A stretch of 64,000 nt of DNA from positions 372,001 through 436,000 of the forward strand of contig CAWFIL010000002.1 in assembly GCA_963815935.1 (NCBI GenBank), in the 5' to 3' direction. Source of the DNA: JARIHD01 sp963815935 (lineage in GTDB: Bacteria > Patescibacteriota > Saccharimonadia > Saccharimonadales > UBA4665). Of the stretch, positions 50,306 through 59,127 are shown piece after piece. The number at the start of each line of letters is the position of its first letter. Within the stretch, counting starts at the first letter, position 1. The notes below the pieces were generated by a model. The model saw only the letters and a program-made list of their open reading frames with translations. It did no database searches and had not been told where the DNA came from. The position numbers were made by a program, and so were the translations under genes.

Positions 50306-51697
50306 ATGGCAACAGCAACTAAAGACAAGACCATGACCGGCACCGGGCGCGTAGTGCAGGTCGTTGGTGTGGTAGTTGACGTTGAATTCGATCAAGGTCA
50401 ATTGCCACCTATTAACAACGCGCTAAAAGTTGAGCTTAACGATCAGGCTTTGATGCTCGAAGTGGCCCAGCACTTGAGCGAAACAATCGTACGTACGATT
50501 GCCTTGGCAACAACCGACGGCCTAAAGCGTGGACAGGCAGTCGAAAATACCGGGGCACCAATTAGCGTGCCTATAGGTGACGACACCGTTGGTCGCATGT
50601 TCAACGTGATTGGTGAGCCAATCGACAACATGGGCGGCACTTTCAAGAAGAAAGCGCCTATTCACCGTCATCCACCAAAGCTCGAGGACCAGGCCGGTTC
50701 GGTCGAAATTCTCGAGACTGGCATTAAGGTTATCGACCTCATCGCCCCTATTGTAAAGGGTGGTAAGGTTGGTCTGTTCGGTGGTGCTGGTGTGGGCAAG
50801 ACCGTGCTTATCCAGGAATTCATCAACAACATCGCTAAGTTCCATGGTGGTAACTCCGTATTTGCCGGTGTTGGAGAGCGTACCCGTGAAGGTAATGACC
50901 TTTACGACGAAATGAAAGAAGCCGGCGTACTAGACAAGACCGCCCTAGTCTTTGGCCAGATGAACGAGCCACCTGGAGCCCGTTTGCGCGTTGGCCTGAC
51001 TGGCTTAACTATGGCCGAAGCCTTCCGCGACCAGGGTAAGGACGTGTTGCTCTTTATCGACAACATCTTCCGCTTTACTCAGGCTGGTTCGGAAGTGTCG
51101 GCTCTCTTGGGCCGCCTGCCATCAGCCGTAGGCTACCAGCCTAACTTGCAACAGGAAATGGGTTCCCTTCAGGAGCGCATTACCTCAACCAAGGAAGGTT
51201 CAATCACCTCTGTCCAAGCTGTTTACGTGCCAGCTGACGACCTTACCGACCCGGCTCCGGCTACGACCTTTGCCCACCTGGACTCGACCATCGTGCTGAA
51301 CCGTGCCCTAACCGACATCGGTATCTACCCTGCTGTTGATCCGCTCGACTCCAACTCGACGGTGCTCGACCCCGAAATTGTAGGTGACGAACACTACAAC
51401 GTAGCCCGCGAAGTACAGCGTATTTTGCAGCGCTACAAGGACCTGCAAGACATTATTGCCATCCTTGGTATGGAAGAGCTGTCCGACGAAGACAAGAAGA
51501 CAGTTGCCCGCGCGCGCCGCATCCAGCGCTTCTTGAGCCAGCCGTTCTTCGTAGCCGAGAAGTTCACTGGTAACCCCGGCCAGTACGTTTCACTTAAGGA
51601 CACTGTTAAGAGCTTCCGCGAAATCCTCGATGGCAAGCACGACGACAAACCTGAAAGCGCCTTCTACATGAAGGGCGACATTAGCGAGGTCAAATAA
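50306..51697 (+). CDS. atpD: F-type ATP synthase subunit beta
   Basis: 463 residues. Catalytic P-loop GGAGVGKTVL near residue 158, then GERTREGNDLY, LFIDNIFRFTQAGSEVSALLGR and the DELSEED-like MEELSDEDKK region. It hydrolyses or synthesises ATP on the F1 head. AGCGGAG lies about ten bases upstream. Confidence 0.97.
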   Translation: MATATKDKTMTGTGRVVQVVGVVVDVEFDQGQLPPINNALKVELNDQALMLEVAQHLSETIVRTIALATTDGLKRGQAVENTGAPISVPIGDDTVGRMFNVIGEPIDNMGGTFKKKAPIHRHPPKLEDQAGSVEILETGIKVIDLIAPIVKGGKVGLFGGAGVGKTVLIQEFINNIAKFHGGNSVFAGVGERTREGNDLYDEMKEAGVLDKTALVFGQMNEPPGARLRVGLTGLTMAEAFRDQGKDVLLFIDNIFRFTQAGSEVSALLGRLPSAVGYQPNLQQEMGSLQERITSTKEGSITSVQAVYVPADDLTDPAPATTFAHLDSTIVLNRALTDIGIYPAVDPLDSNSTVLDPEIVGDEHYNVAREVQRILQRYKDLQDIIAILGMEELSDEDKKTVARARRIQRFLSQPFFVAEKFTGNPGQYVSLKDTVKSFREILDGKHDDKPESAFYMKGDISEVK

Positions 51698-51702
51698 CAT
51701 CT

Positions 51703-51981
51703 ATGGGCGAGGCAACGGGTGTACTAGAGCGAATCGACGAAGCGTTGGTTTTCAACGATGAAGTCATTAGTGCTGCCACCCCTGTCCCCCCTGACCTACT
51801 TGGCGAAATAGACGTTCTCCTAGAGGAATCTATGGAAAACGGAATAACAATCCTTCCAACAGCCGTAGATGAGCGAGAGGTCATGATAGGCGCGTTTATG
51901 CGCCATGCACTGCCAGCCGTTGCCCGCCGGACCGGTATGCCCCTCTCTGCAGTAGTTGGACAAAGGAGTATATACGTATGA
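51703..51981 (+). CDS. small unknown gene inserted between atpD and atpC
   Basis: 92 residues, acidic, soluble and mainly helical (VLERIDEALVFNDEVISAATPVPPDLLGEIDVLLEESMEN) with a basic C-terminal segment (RRTGMPLSAVVGQRSIYV). Not a known ATP synthase subunit. It starts five bases after atpD and overlaps atpC by four bases (ATGA), so it is made together with the F1 subunits. It could be an assembly or inhibitory factor, or a chance insertion; I cannot tell. Confidence 0.7.
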   Translation: MGEATGVLERIDEALVFNDEVISAATPVPPDLLGEIDVLLEESMENGITILPTAVDEREVMIGAFMRHALPAVARRTGMPLSAVVGQRSIYV

Positions 51982-52403
51982 AATTTGAATTAGTCTCGCT
52001 AGATGGCGTAAAGTTTAGTGCCGACGCCTACTCGGTAATTTTGCCGACAGCTGCTGGCCAGATTACGCTGCTACCCCACCATGAGCCGCTGCTTGGCGTG
52101 GTGGTACCTGGCGTAATCACTATTCGTCGTCAGAAGACTGACGCAGACTACCACCTGGAGCACTACGCTACTTACGGTGGTGTACTAGAGGTGTCTGGCG
52201 AAGGTGCTCGCGTCTTGGTAGACGAAGCCACGCATGGCGCAGAAATCAACGAAGCTGAAGCCGAAAAGGCTCACCAGACCGCACTTGATTTGCGTAAGGC
52301 TGCCAAGGACCAAGTGGAGCTCGACAAAGCCCAGGCTTTGGTCGACCGCCATGCCGTCCGTTTGGAAGTTGCCCGTATGCGTCGCCGTCACCAGCGTCAC
52401 TAG
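51978..52403 (+). CDS. atpC: F-type ATP synthase subunit epsilon
   Basis: 141 residues: N-terminal beta sandwich (MKFELVSLDGVKFSADAYSVILPTAAGQITLLPHHEPLLG) and C-terminal helical hairpin (AQALVDRHAVRLEVARMRRR) that can brake ATP hydrolysis. Last gene of the operon, followed by a strong terminator at 52418-52453. Confidence 0.95.
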   Translation: MKFELVSLDGVKFSADAYSVILPTAAGQITLLPHHEPLLGVVVPGVITIRRQKTDADYHLEHYATYGGVLEVSGEGARVLVDEATHGAEINEAEAEKAHQTALDLRKAAKDQVELDKAQALVDRHAVRLEVARMRRRHQRH

Positions 52404-52417
52404 TCCGCTAACGACTT

Positions 52418-52453
52418 CACTAAAAAAGCGCCATCACTGGCGCTTTTTTAGTG
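52418..52453. terminator. bidirectional terminator after the atp operon
   Basis: CACTAAAAAAGCGCC (52418-52432) pairs with GGCGCTTTTTTAGTG (52439-52453). The stem is flanked by T-runs on both strands and separates the atp operon from the convergent gene at 52470. Confidence 0.92.
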
Positions 52454-52469
52454 TCGTAGGGAGGGCATC

Positions 52470-53291
52470 TCAGTACCCGATAAGCTGGATATCCAGAGGT
52501 ATGCCCTCGGGCTGAGGTAGGTGCATAATGGTGGCGCCGACAAGTGCAGCATGCGCTGCCATAAATTGATTTTCGGGTATCTGTAGGCCATCATGATATG
52601 CGATACTCCCCGCATCGCTATTTAATGCGTGATTTACTCGTGGAAGCAGGCCGGGATTTAGGCCATACCTGGGCGTCCCATTTTGCCAGGCTGCAGCAGT
52701 ATCCCACAGATCAGGTGAGTATATAGCGACCACCCCAGGGGCGGCGTGGTCGTCAGCTTCTAGGGGGACCCGCATGACTGGGGGTAGAAACTCCTCGCTG
52801 CCATCGCTATGCTCCCACATTGTCCCCTCCAGCAAGTGCGGATCTGCTTCTTCTGGCGTGAGTATGTGGCCTTTTGCTAGCATGGCCGCAGCAATCTCGG
52901 GTAGGTCGTCGAAGTGTCGTCTTTCTAGATGTGGCATGTAGGCGACTGCTAGTGCAAAGACTTCCTCTGGCCGCGTAGCAATTGCGCCGAGGATGCTAGT
53001 GCCCCCCAAGTATGCTGCGCAGCGTTCGTGCATGTTTGGCTCGTAATGCGCCTCCCGCAGCCGTTGGGCATGCCGCGCGCTTGCAATGTGCACCGGCACG
53101 TCAACCTGGCCAAACGCCAGGTGCGACGCCATGTATCGGGCTTTACCGACGCCATAAATGCCAGCGGGGGCCTGTATGCCCAAGCCTTCGCCGGGCCTGT
53201 CTTCGGTACAACGTATGCGGGCTGGCCTCACTTGGGAGGGCGGCTGAAACGGGTGTAGGTAATCGGTGGGAGTAAAATGTTGCTCGCTCAT
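52470..53291 (-). CDS. hypothetical 273-residue protein
   Basis: A soluble protein with an N-terminal proline-rich stretch (YLHPFQPPSQVRPARIRC) and an alpha/beta body (EEVFALAVAYMPHLERR, GVVAIYSPDLWDTAAAWQNG, GATIMHLPQPEGIPLD). No known family or motif. Its start lies next to the CRP-like palindrome at 53300-53315, so transcription is probably repressed or activated by a Crp/Fnr protein. Codons look native. Confidence 0.7.
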   Translation of the reverse strand: MSEQHFTPTDYLHPFQPPSQVRPARIRCTEDRPGEGLGIQAPAGIYGVGKARYMASHLAFGQVDVPVHIASARHAQRLREAHYEPNMHERCAAYLGGTSILGAIATRPEEVFALAVAYMPHLERRHFDDLPEIAAAMLAKGHILTPEEADPHLLEGTMWEHSDGSEEFLPPVMRVPLEADDHAAPGVVAIYSPDLWDTAAAWQNGTPRYGLNPGLLPRVNHALNSDAGSIAYHDGLQIPENQFMAAHAALVGATIMHLPQPEGIPLDIQLIGY

Positions 53292-53299
53292 AATTTATT

Positions 53300-53315
53300 T
53301 GTGACATTAATCACA
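53300..53315. promoter_or_regulatory. CRP-like operator 4 between gene 52470 and the Hyf-like operon
   Basis: TGTGACATTAATCACA centred at 53307.5. It is near the promoter of the minus-strand gene and near a TATAGT at 53331-53336 on the plus strand that leads towards the Hyf-like operon. It is the best match among the four to TGTGA-N6-TCACA. Confidence 0.7.
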
Positions 53316-53432
53316 GTAACAGCGGACGATTATAGTACTCTTCAATAGCAAAAGCCAATGATTTTTTGGTCAGTGGTTTTTGAAAAAACCTATTTACTTT
53401 GGGCAAAACTTGGGAGTATTATGATAACGAAA

Positions 53433-53515
53433 TTGATCCTTACGCTCTTGCGTGGATATAATCACTAAAAGGTTAAACGGGTAAATCGGTCGTCCGGCGA
53501 CCATTTTTATTTTCG
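53433..53515 (+). promoter_or_regulatory. Hyf-like operon promoter and attenuator-like hairpin
   Basis: TTGATC (53433-53438), 18 bases, TATAAT (53457-53462) start a leader of about 48 bases. It carries GGTCG-tccgg-CGACC (53488-53502) followed by ATTTTTATTTT directly before the ATG at 53516. This looks like an intrinsic terminator that must be bypassed or that stops most transcripts, and there is no ribosome site. Confidence 0.6.
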
Positions 53516-54049
53516 ATGCGTACATTCTTAACTAAGTTACTTTCGCCTCCCAAAACAGTAATTCCACAAGCTGATATTAGCAAAATGCCCGACGAGGTTG
53601 TGGTTGTCGGTAAAGAAATCCAAAAAAAGGTTAAACGACTCTTTAGTGGTTCCTTGGCGATTCGCCAGGTTGACGCTGGCTCCGACAATGCCTGCGAGCA
53701 CGAACTAACTGCATTGTCCAACGCCTATTACGACGTTGGTCGTTTTGGTATTCATTTTGTGGCTTCCCCCCGACATGCCGATATGCTGATGGTGACTGGG
53801 CCGGTTTCGCGCAGTATGGCTGACGCATTAGTGGCGGCCTACGAAGGTACGCCAAACCCAAAGATCGTGGTCGCCGTTGGTGACGACGCTATCGACGGCG
53901 GCATATTCAAGGGCAGCTATGCTACTTACGACGGTGTAAGCTCGGTTATTCCTGTTGATTACGCGATCCCCGGCGACCCGCCTACGCCCACCGTTATTCT
54001 TCGTTCCCTTTTGCGTATCTTAGGTGAGATGGAAGGAAAGAAGAAATAA
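53516..54049 (+). CDS. NuoB/HyfI-like small subunit with lost Fe-S ligands
   Basis: 177 residues. The fold matches the NuoB/HyfI/MbhJ family: LAIRQVDAGS, YYDVGRFGIHFVASPRHADMLMVTGPV, PKIVVAVG, GGIF and VDYAIPG. Of the four cysteines that hold the proximal [4Fe-4S] cluster, three are aspartates here: GSDNACE (Asp57, Cys60 kept), VGDDA (Asp124) and IPGDPP (Asp154). The cluster is therefore very unlikely; an Asp/Cys metal site is conceivable. First gene of the Hyf-like operon, with its stop one base before the next ATG. Confidence 0.87.
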   Translation: MRTFLTKLLSPPKTVIPQADISKMPDEVVVVGKEIQKKVKRLFSGSLAIRQVDAGSDNACEHELTALSNAYYDVGRFGIHFVASPRHADMLMVTGPVSRSMADALVAAYEGTPNPKIVVAVGDDAIDGGIFKGSYATYDGVSSVIPVDYAIPGDPPTPTVILRSLLRILGEMEGKKK

Positions 54050-54050
54050 T

Positions 54051-56102
54051 ATGTTTGATGCAATCGCCTCACCAGCGGGTCTGAATACGTTGTTGGTGCT
54101 CTTTGGTTTGGGATTTATCGGTGCTCTGGCAGCGGCTAAGTCTGACCGTCTGGCGAATTTCTGGAGTAACGGGCTCGCTATGCTTGGTTCTATTTGGGGC
54201 ATGCTTTTTGCCTCGTCAATTTTTGTATCAGGTCATGAGGTTGCAGCTAAGGTTGCAACCTCTAGTTTTTCGCAGTTTTCTATCTCGTTTCATGTCGACA
54301 AGCTGTCGGCCTTCTTTATTTTTGTCATTTCTCTAGTCGCGCTGCTCTGCTCGACATATGGCATCGGATACGTAAAGGAATACTACAAGCGCTACAACAT
54401 CGGGGCGCTTGGTTTCTTTTATAACACCTTTATACTCGGTATGTTGTTGGTGGTTACCGCCTCTAACGGCCTGTGGTTTTTGGCTGCTTGGGAGATCATG
54501 TCCCTTGCATCGTACTTCTTGGTGATTTACGACCGTGATAACCCGCAGAACATACGAGCGGGATTTATGTATCTGGTTATGACCCACGTGGGTGCGGCAT
54601 TTATCCTGCTCTCACTACTGGTGCTATACCACTATAGCCACAGTTTTGATTTTGCCGCTCTTGCTGCCGCTGCGCCTGCTATGCCGCCAGTCGCGCTTGG
54701 CGCAGTATTTGTCATGATGTTTATTGGTCTAGGCACCAAAGCAGGTATCGTTCCCTTACACATTTGGTTGCCTTCGGCCCACCCGGCTGCGCCATCACAT
54801 GTATCGGCACTGATGTCGGGTGTCATGATCAAGACCGGCATCTACATGATGATCCGCCTTTTCCTGGATATTTTGCATCCAGCTCCTCTGTGGTGGGGCG
54901 TGGTAGTGCTGATTGCTGGTGCCGTATCTTCGCTGCTTGGCGTTTTGTATGCGCTAACCGAGCACGACATTAAGCGTCTACTCGCCTATCACAGTATCGA
55001 GAATATCGGAATCATCCTGTTGGGCCTGGGGAGCGCGTTGATCTTTTCCAGCCTGCATCGCCCAGAGCTTATGGTGCTCGCGCTGGTGGCCTCGTTGTTC
55101 CATACGCTAAACCATGCCGTATTTAAGTCGTTGCTCTTTATGAGTGCTGGCTCCATGATTCAGGCTACCCATACGCGCAACATTGAGCAGTACGGTGGTT
55201 TGCTCAAGGTCTTACCATTTACTGGTTTATTCTTCTTGGTCGGTTCGATGGCTATCTCTGCTTTGCCTCCATTTAACGGATTCTTTAGTGAGTGGCTAAC
55301 CTTCCAATCGCTATTCAATGGTTTGGCTATGTCAGGCACGTACGTGCAGTGGGTGTTTGTTGCGGCTACGGCATCACTGGCCTTTACGGGCGGTTTGGCG
55401 TTGGCTTGTTTTGTTAAGGCGTTCGGTGTTAGCTTTTTGGCTCGTCCGCGAAGCCAGGCTGCCAAAAAAGCCAAGGAGTCCTCGGCTCCTATGCTCGTTG
55501 GTATGGCTGGCTTAGCCCTGGCCTGCTTGGCGATTGGCGTGCTCTCGTCTCCAGTGGCTCATGCGCTACAAGACGTTGCCAGTAACGTTACGGGCGTTGC
55601 TGGAACGGTTGTAAATACAACTCATATGCAGACGCTGTCTGTTCGTGCTATTACGGCATCTGTCTCTGGCCCAGCGGTCGTGAGCCTGCTGCTTCTGGTT
55701 CCAGCTGGCGTTTTCCTGGGCGTCCGCTACGGTGTATATCGTCGTCAAAAGGTAGTCACAGGTAAGACTTGGGATTGCGGTACAGAGCTCAACGAGCGAA
55801 TGGAGATAACGGCGAGTGGTTTCTCGCAGTCCATTGTCAGAATCTTTGGTATGTTCCTCCGTCCAGCATTGCACCACCAGATTGAGCATCACGATAGCGC
55901 CAAGCCTAATCCGTACTCACTCAAATCGCAAACGGTGTCGATGCATGTTCATGACCTATACCAGGCACACTTGTATCGTCCACTGTATGCGGGTTTGCTA
56001 GCGCTATCTAGGGGTGTTCGCCGTCTCCAAAACGGTAACCTGAACGCATATGTGCTGTATATCTTCGTAATTGTGATAATCGCACTGGTATTGGGAGCCT
56101 GA
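54051..56102 (+). CDS. HyfB/NuoL-like antiporter subunit
   Basis: 683 residues with about 14-16 TMs. The ion-translocation residues of the family are all kept: Glu in AAWEIMSLASYF, Lys in GLGTKAGIVPLH with the histidine of PSAHP, and Lys in LMSGVMIKTGIYMM. The C-terminal part (about 560-683) is a hydrophilic tail with a CG pair (TWDCGTELNERM) typical of HyfB. It should move protons or Na+ across the membrane. The start at 54051 follows GGAAGG... and abuts the small subunit gene. Confidence 0.9.
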   Translation: MFDAIASPAGLNTLLVLFGLGFIGALAAAKSDRLANFWSNGLAMLGSIWGMLFASSIFVSGHEVAAKVATSSFSQFSISFHVDKLSAFFIFVISLVALLCSTYGIGYVKEYYKRYNIGALGFFYNTFILGMLLVVTASNGLWFLAAWEIMSLASYFLVIYDRDNPQNIRAGFMYLVMTHVGAAFILLSLLVLYHYSHSFDFAALAAAAPAMPPVALGAVFVMMFIGLGTKAGIVPLHIWLPSAHPAAPSHVSALMSGVMIKTGIYMMIRLFLDILHPAPLWWGVVVLIAGAVSSLLGVLYALTEHDIKRLLAYHSIENIGIILLGLGSALIFSSLHRPELMVLALVASLFHTLNHAVFKSLLFMSAGSMIQATHTRNIEQYGGLLKVLPFTGLFFLVGSMAISALPPFNGFFSEWLTFQSLFNGLAMSGTYVQWVFVAATASLAFTGGLALACFVKAFGVSFLARPRSQAAKKAKESSAPMLVGMAGLALACLAIGVLSSPVAHALQDVASNVTGVAGTVVNTTHMQTLSVRAITASVSGPAVVSLLLLVPAGVFLGVRYGVYRRQKVVTGKTWDCGTELNERMEITASGFSQSIVRIFGMFLRPALHHQIEHHDSAKPNPYSLKSQTVSMHVHDLYQAHLYRPLYAGLLALSRGVRRLQNGNLNAYVLYIFVIVIIALVLGA

Positions 56103-56106
56103 GTAT

Positions 56107-57033
56107 ATGAACGAATTAATACAATGGATAATCCAAGTTCTGCTTGTGCCCGTGACGGCACCATTGGCAATCGGTATTATTAATAAACTGAAAGCCAAGA
56201 TGCAGGGTCGTAAGGGCGCTAGCATTGTGCAGCCTTACCGCGATTTGCGCAAATTGTTTCACAAAGATGAGGTCATTAGCAAAGATGCTTCCTGGATATT
56301 CCGTATTGCGCCATTCATTGTTTTTGGCGTAACGCTACTAGTGGCTGCGAGCATCCCACTCTTTAGCGTTAGTCTAAACCCGTGGGCTGCCGACTTCTTG
56401 ATTGTTATTTACATTATGGCTATCGGTACTTTCTTTCTGGCGCTGGCCGGCATTGACACGGGTAGCGCATTTGGTGGCTTTGGCTCTAGTCGAGAGATGA
56501 CGCTTTCGGCCATTGCCGAAGGGGCATTGATCTTTTCGATCTTGCCGCTAGTAGTATTGAGCGGGACGACTAACTTGTTTGGTATCACGCACCATATTGG
56601 CTCTGAGTATGGACACTACTTGGTACCGATTCTTATGGCCTTTGCCAGTTTTTTGGCTGTCTTGGTAGCCGAAGCAAAGCGTTTTCCGTTTGATAACCCC
56701 GACACACACCTAGAATTGACCATGATTCACGAGGCTATGATCCTCGAATACTCAGGTAAGCGCTTGGCGCTCATGGAGTGGGCTGCAGCCAACAAGCTGT
56801 TCATCTTTGCGGCATTGGCGGCCAACATGTTCTTTCCGGTGGGTATCGCTTCGGCAACGAGCGCGAGCGCGCTGTTACTTGGTGTAGCTGCGCTGCTCGG
56901 CAAGGTGCTGGCGGTGTGTGTTGGTATTGCTGTCGTAGAGTCGGTCATGCCAAAGCTCCGCTTCTTCCTCTTGCCTCACGTGCTGTTTGTGGCGTTTATT
57001 CTTAATGTTGTAGCAATAGGATTGGTCTTATGA
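56107..57033 (+). CDS. HyfC/NuoH-like membrane subunit
   Basis: 308 residues with eight or nine TMs. Family blocks: QGRKGASIVQPYRDLRKLFHKDEV (loop that contacts the peripheral arm) and AEAKRFPFDNPDTHLELTMIHEAMILEYSG (conserved Glu/Arg loop at the quinone-cavity entrance). It is the bridge between the peripheral and antiporter parts. It starts four bases after the HyfB-like gene and overlaps the next gene by four bases (ATGA). Confidence 0.92.
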   Translation: MNELIQWIIQVLLVPVTAPLAIGIINKLKAKMQGRKGASIVQPYRDLRKLFHKDEVISKDASWIFRIAPFIVFGVTLLVAASIPLFSVSLNPWAADFLIVIYIMAIGTFFLALAGIDTGSAFGGFGSSREMTLSAIAEGALIFSILPLVVLSGTTNLFGITHHIGSEYGHYLVPILMAFASFLAVLVAEAKRFPFDNPDTHLELTMIHEAMILEYSGKRLALMEWAAANKLFIFAALAANMFFPVGIASATSASALLLGVAALLGKVLAVCVGIAVVESVMPKLRFFLLPHVLFVAFILNVVAIGLVL

Positions 57034-57674
57034 GTATGCTTTTGCAGATTTGTGTGGCTATATTTGGGCTGACGACCGTCGGACTCCATTTGGCCAAGAA
57101 GAATAGTAACGAAGCATTGCTATACGCAACGCAGTCCTTGGCTGTTGTGACTATGCTGGGCGTTTCTTCCTGGAAAAACCGTTCAGTTGCGTTGCTGGGT
57201 GTTGCAGTTGTTATGCTGATCGTCAAAGTTATCTTGGCACCGTCGTTCTTTTCGCGGCTGGTTAATCGCCACCAGCTTAAGTTTTCGGCTAACACGTATG
57301 CTAATGCGCCAGAGACCTTTTTTGGTATTGCCCTAATACTGTTGCTGGTAAGTTCAAGCGTTTTTGCGCCGCTTACTACTATTGTTCGCGAAAATCACAC
57401 ATACCTATTTGTGTCGCTATCAGCTTTGTTCGCTTCTATGCTATTGATGATCAACCGCCGCGGTGCTCTGTCGCAGGCGGTTGGTATTTTGTCTATGGAA
57501 AATAGCATTGTTGCATATACAGTGTTTGCAAAACTTGAGGGGTCAACGGTATTTGAACTTGGTATTATCTTTGATGTATTTGTCTGGATGATGATTGCCA
57601 TCGTATTTGTGTCTATGCTATACAAGCATTTTGGTTCGCTTGACTCGGCCGTAATGAAACATCTAAAGGGTTAG
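57030..57674 (+). CDS. HyfE/NuoK-like membrane subunit
   Basis: 214 residues with about six TMs, matching HyfE, which corresponds to NuoK with extra helices. Conserved glutamates are in APETFFGIALILLLV and MENSIVAYTVFAKLEG. Its start overlaps the HyfC-like gene by four bases and it ends three bases before the HyfF-like gene, so the stoichiometry is probably fixed by translational coupling. Confidence 0.87.
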   Translation: MSMLLQICVAIFGLTTVGLHLAKKNSNEALLYATQSLAVVTMLGVSSWKNRSVALLGVAVVMLIVKVILAPSFFSRLVNRHQLKFSANTYANAPETFFGIALILLLVSSSVFAPLTTIVRENHTYLFVSLSALFASMLLMINRRGALSQAVGILSMENSIVAYTVFAKLEGSTVFELGIIFDVFVWMMIAIVFVSMLYKHFGSLDSAVMKHLKG

Positions 57675-57677
57675 ATC

Positions 57678-59123
57678 ATGGAAATTATTGTTATTATCGC
57701 CTCATTACTAACCGCCTCTTTAACGGGTGTGGTGTTTAAGCGCAAAGTCGTCATAGAATCCGTATCAGTACTAGCTTCGCTAGTTACATTTATATCAACA
57801 GTCAAGATCGCTTTGCGCGTAGCCGACTCCGGCACGTACAGCCCGTATACTTTTTTCTCGATTGATGCGCTCGGTGCAATAGCGATGCTCATTGTTGCTA
57901 CGGTGGGCCTGGCCGCCACGGTATATTCGGTGGCCTATATACGCACGGAGTTATCCAAGGGAGTCATCGGTCTGACGAGGGTCCGTCAGTACTATGTGTT
58001 GCTGGCACTATTCTTGGTCGCTATGCAGGCTGCGGTCGCTGCCAGTAGCCCATTGTTTACCTGGGTGTTTATTGAGGCAACGACGCTCAGTACCGCTTTT
58101 TTGATTAGCTTCTACAACAAATCGTCTGCCATGGAGGCGGCGTGGAAGTATTTGATGATCAACTCCATAGGGCTGTTATTGGCGCTTTTTGGCACATTGC
58201 TCTTCTCGTCATTTACTGGTGGCTCAAGCGAGGGCAGTCTCTTAACCTGGAGTACGTTAATCGACCATGCCAGGCAGCTTGACCCTGCTATTGTTCGCGC
58301 GGCATTCATCTTTGTACTAATCGGCTACGGTACTAAAGTCGGGTTGGCCCCAATGCATACCTGGTTGCCTGATGCACACAGCAAGGCGCCATCACCGATC
58401 AGTGCTTTGCTGTCTGGTGTACTGCTTAATGTGGCTCTCGTGGCGTTGCTTCGGTTTACCGCAGTAGCCAACATCGCTGTCGGCCGACCATTCACACAGC
58501 ATTTATTTATTGCCTTTGGTGCAGTGACGGTGCTGTTTGCGGCGGTTGTTATTGTGACTCAAAAGAGCTACAAGCGGCTTTTGGCTTACTCGAGTATGGA
58601 GAATATGGGTGTTATGGTTGTTGGCTTCGGCTTCGGTGGCATTGGTGCCTTTGCGGCAATCTTGCACATGATCTACCACGCACTCCTCAAGTCATCGCTA
58701 TTCTTTATTGCTGGTAACTTTTTGCTCAAGTACGGTTCGGCAAATATCGCCAAAATTAAGGGGGCACTACGCATTATTCCGGTTACAAGTGTGCTATTTT
58801 TGACAGCATTGTTTGCGATTGCTGGTTTCCCGCCATTCGGTATTTTCTTCACCGAGTTCTTTACGTTATCGGCTGGGCTCAGGGGGTATACGGGGGTTGT
58901 GGTGGTCATAATCTTGGCTCTGGCAATCGCCTTTATAGGATTTTTCCGGAACGCAAATAGTATGGTGCTGAGCGCTCAGCCAAGAGAAGTGAAGCCTGGC
59001 GAAAAAAACAAATGGCTGCTAATTCCGCCGCTAGTTCTGATTGCACTTGCCCTAGTAATGACGTTCTATATGCCAGCATTTTTACAAACGTTAATCGACC
59101 AAGCGTCGGCCCGGTACCAATAA
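57678..59123 (+). CDS. HyfF/NuoN-like antiporter subunit
   Basis: 481 residues with about 13-14 TMs. Key features: Glu in WVFIEATTLSTAFLISFY, Lys in GTKVGLAPMHTWLPDAH, SGVLLNVALVALLRF and Lys/His in YKRLLAYSSMENMGVM ... HMIYHALLKSSLFFIAG. A second ion-translocating subunit of the membrane arm. It is the fifth gene of the operon, with the Met start six bases after the HyfE stop region. Confidence 0.9.
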   Translation: MEIIVIIASLLTASLTGVVFKRKVVIESVSVLASLVTFISTVKIALRVADSGTYSPYTFFSIDALGAIAMLIVATVGLAATVYSVAYIRTELSKGVIGLTRVRQYYVLLALFLVAMQAAVAASSPLFTWVFIEATTLSTAFLISFYNKSSAMEAAWKYLMINSIGLLLALFGTLLFSSFTGGSSEGSLLTWSTLIDHARQLDPAIVRAAFIFVLIGYGTKVGLAPMHTWLPDAHSKAPSPISALLSGVLLNVALVALLRFTAVANIAVGRPFTQHLFIAFGAVTVLFAAVVIVTQKSYKRLLAYSSMENMGVMVVGFGFGGIGAFAAILHMIYHALLKSSLFFIAGNFLLKYGSANIAKIKGALRIIPVTSVLFLTALFAIAGFPPFGIFFTEFFTLSAGLRGYTGVVVVIILALAIAFIGFFRNANSMVLSAQPREVKPGEKNKWLLIPPLVLIALALVMTFYMPAFLQTLIDQASARYQ

Positions 59124-59127
59124 AATT

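Noticed and set aside
56070..56090. Fifth CRP-like site (TGTGATAATCGCAC)
   Set aside because: Only one half matches and it lies inside the HyfB-like coding region.
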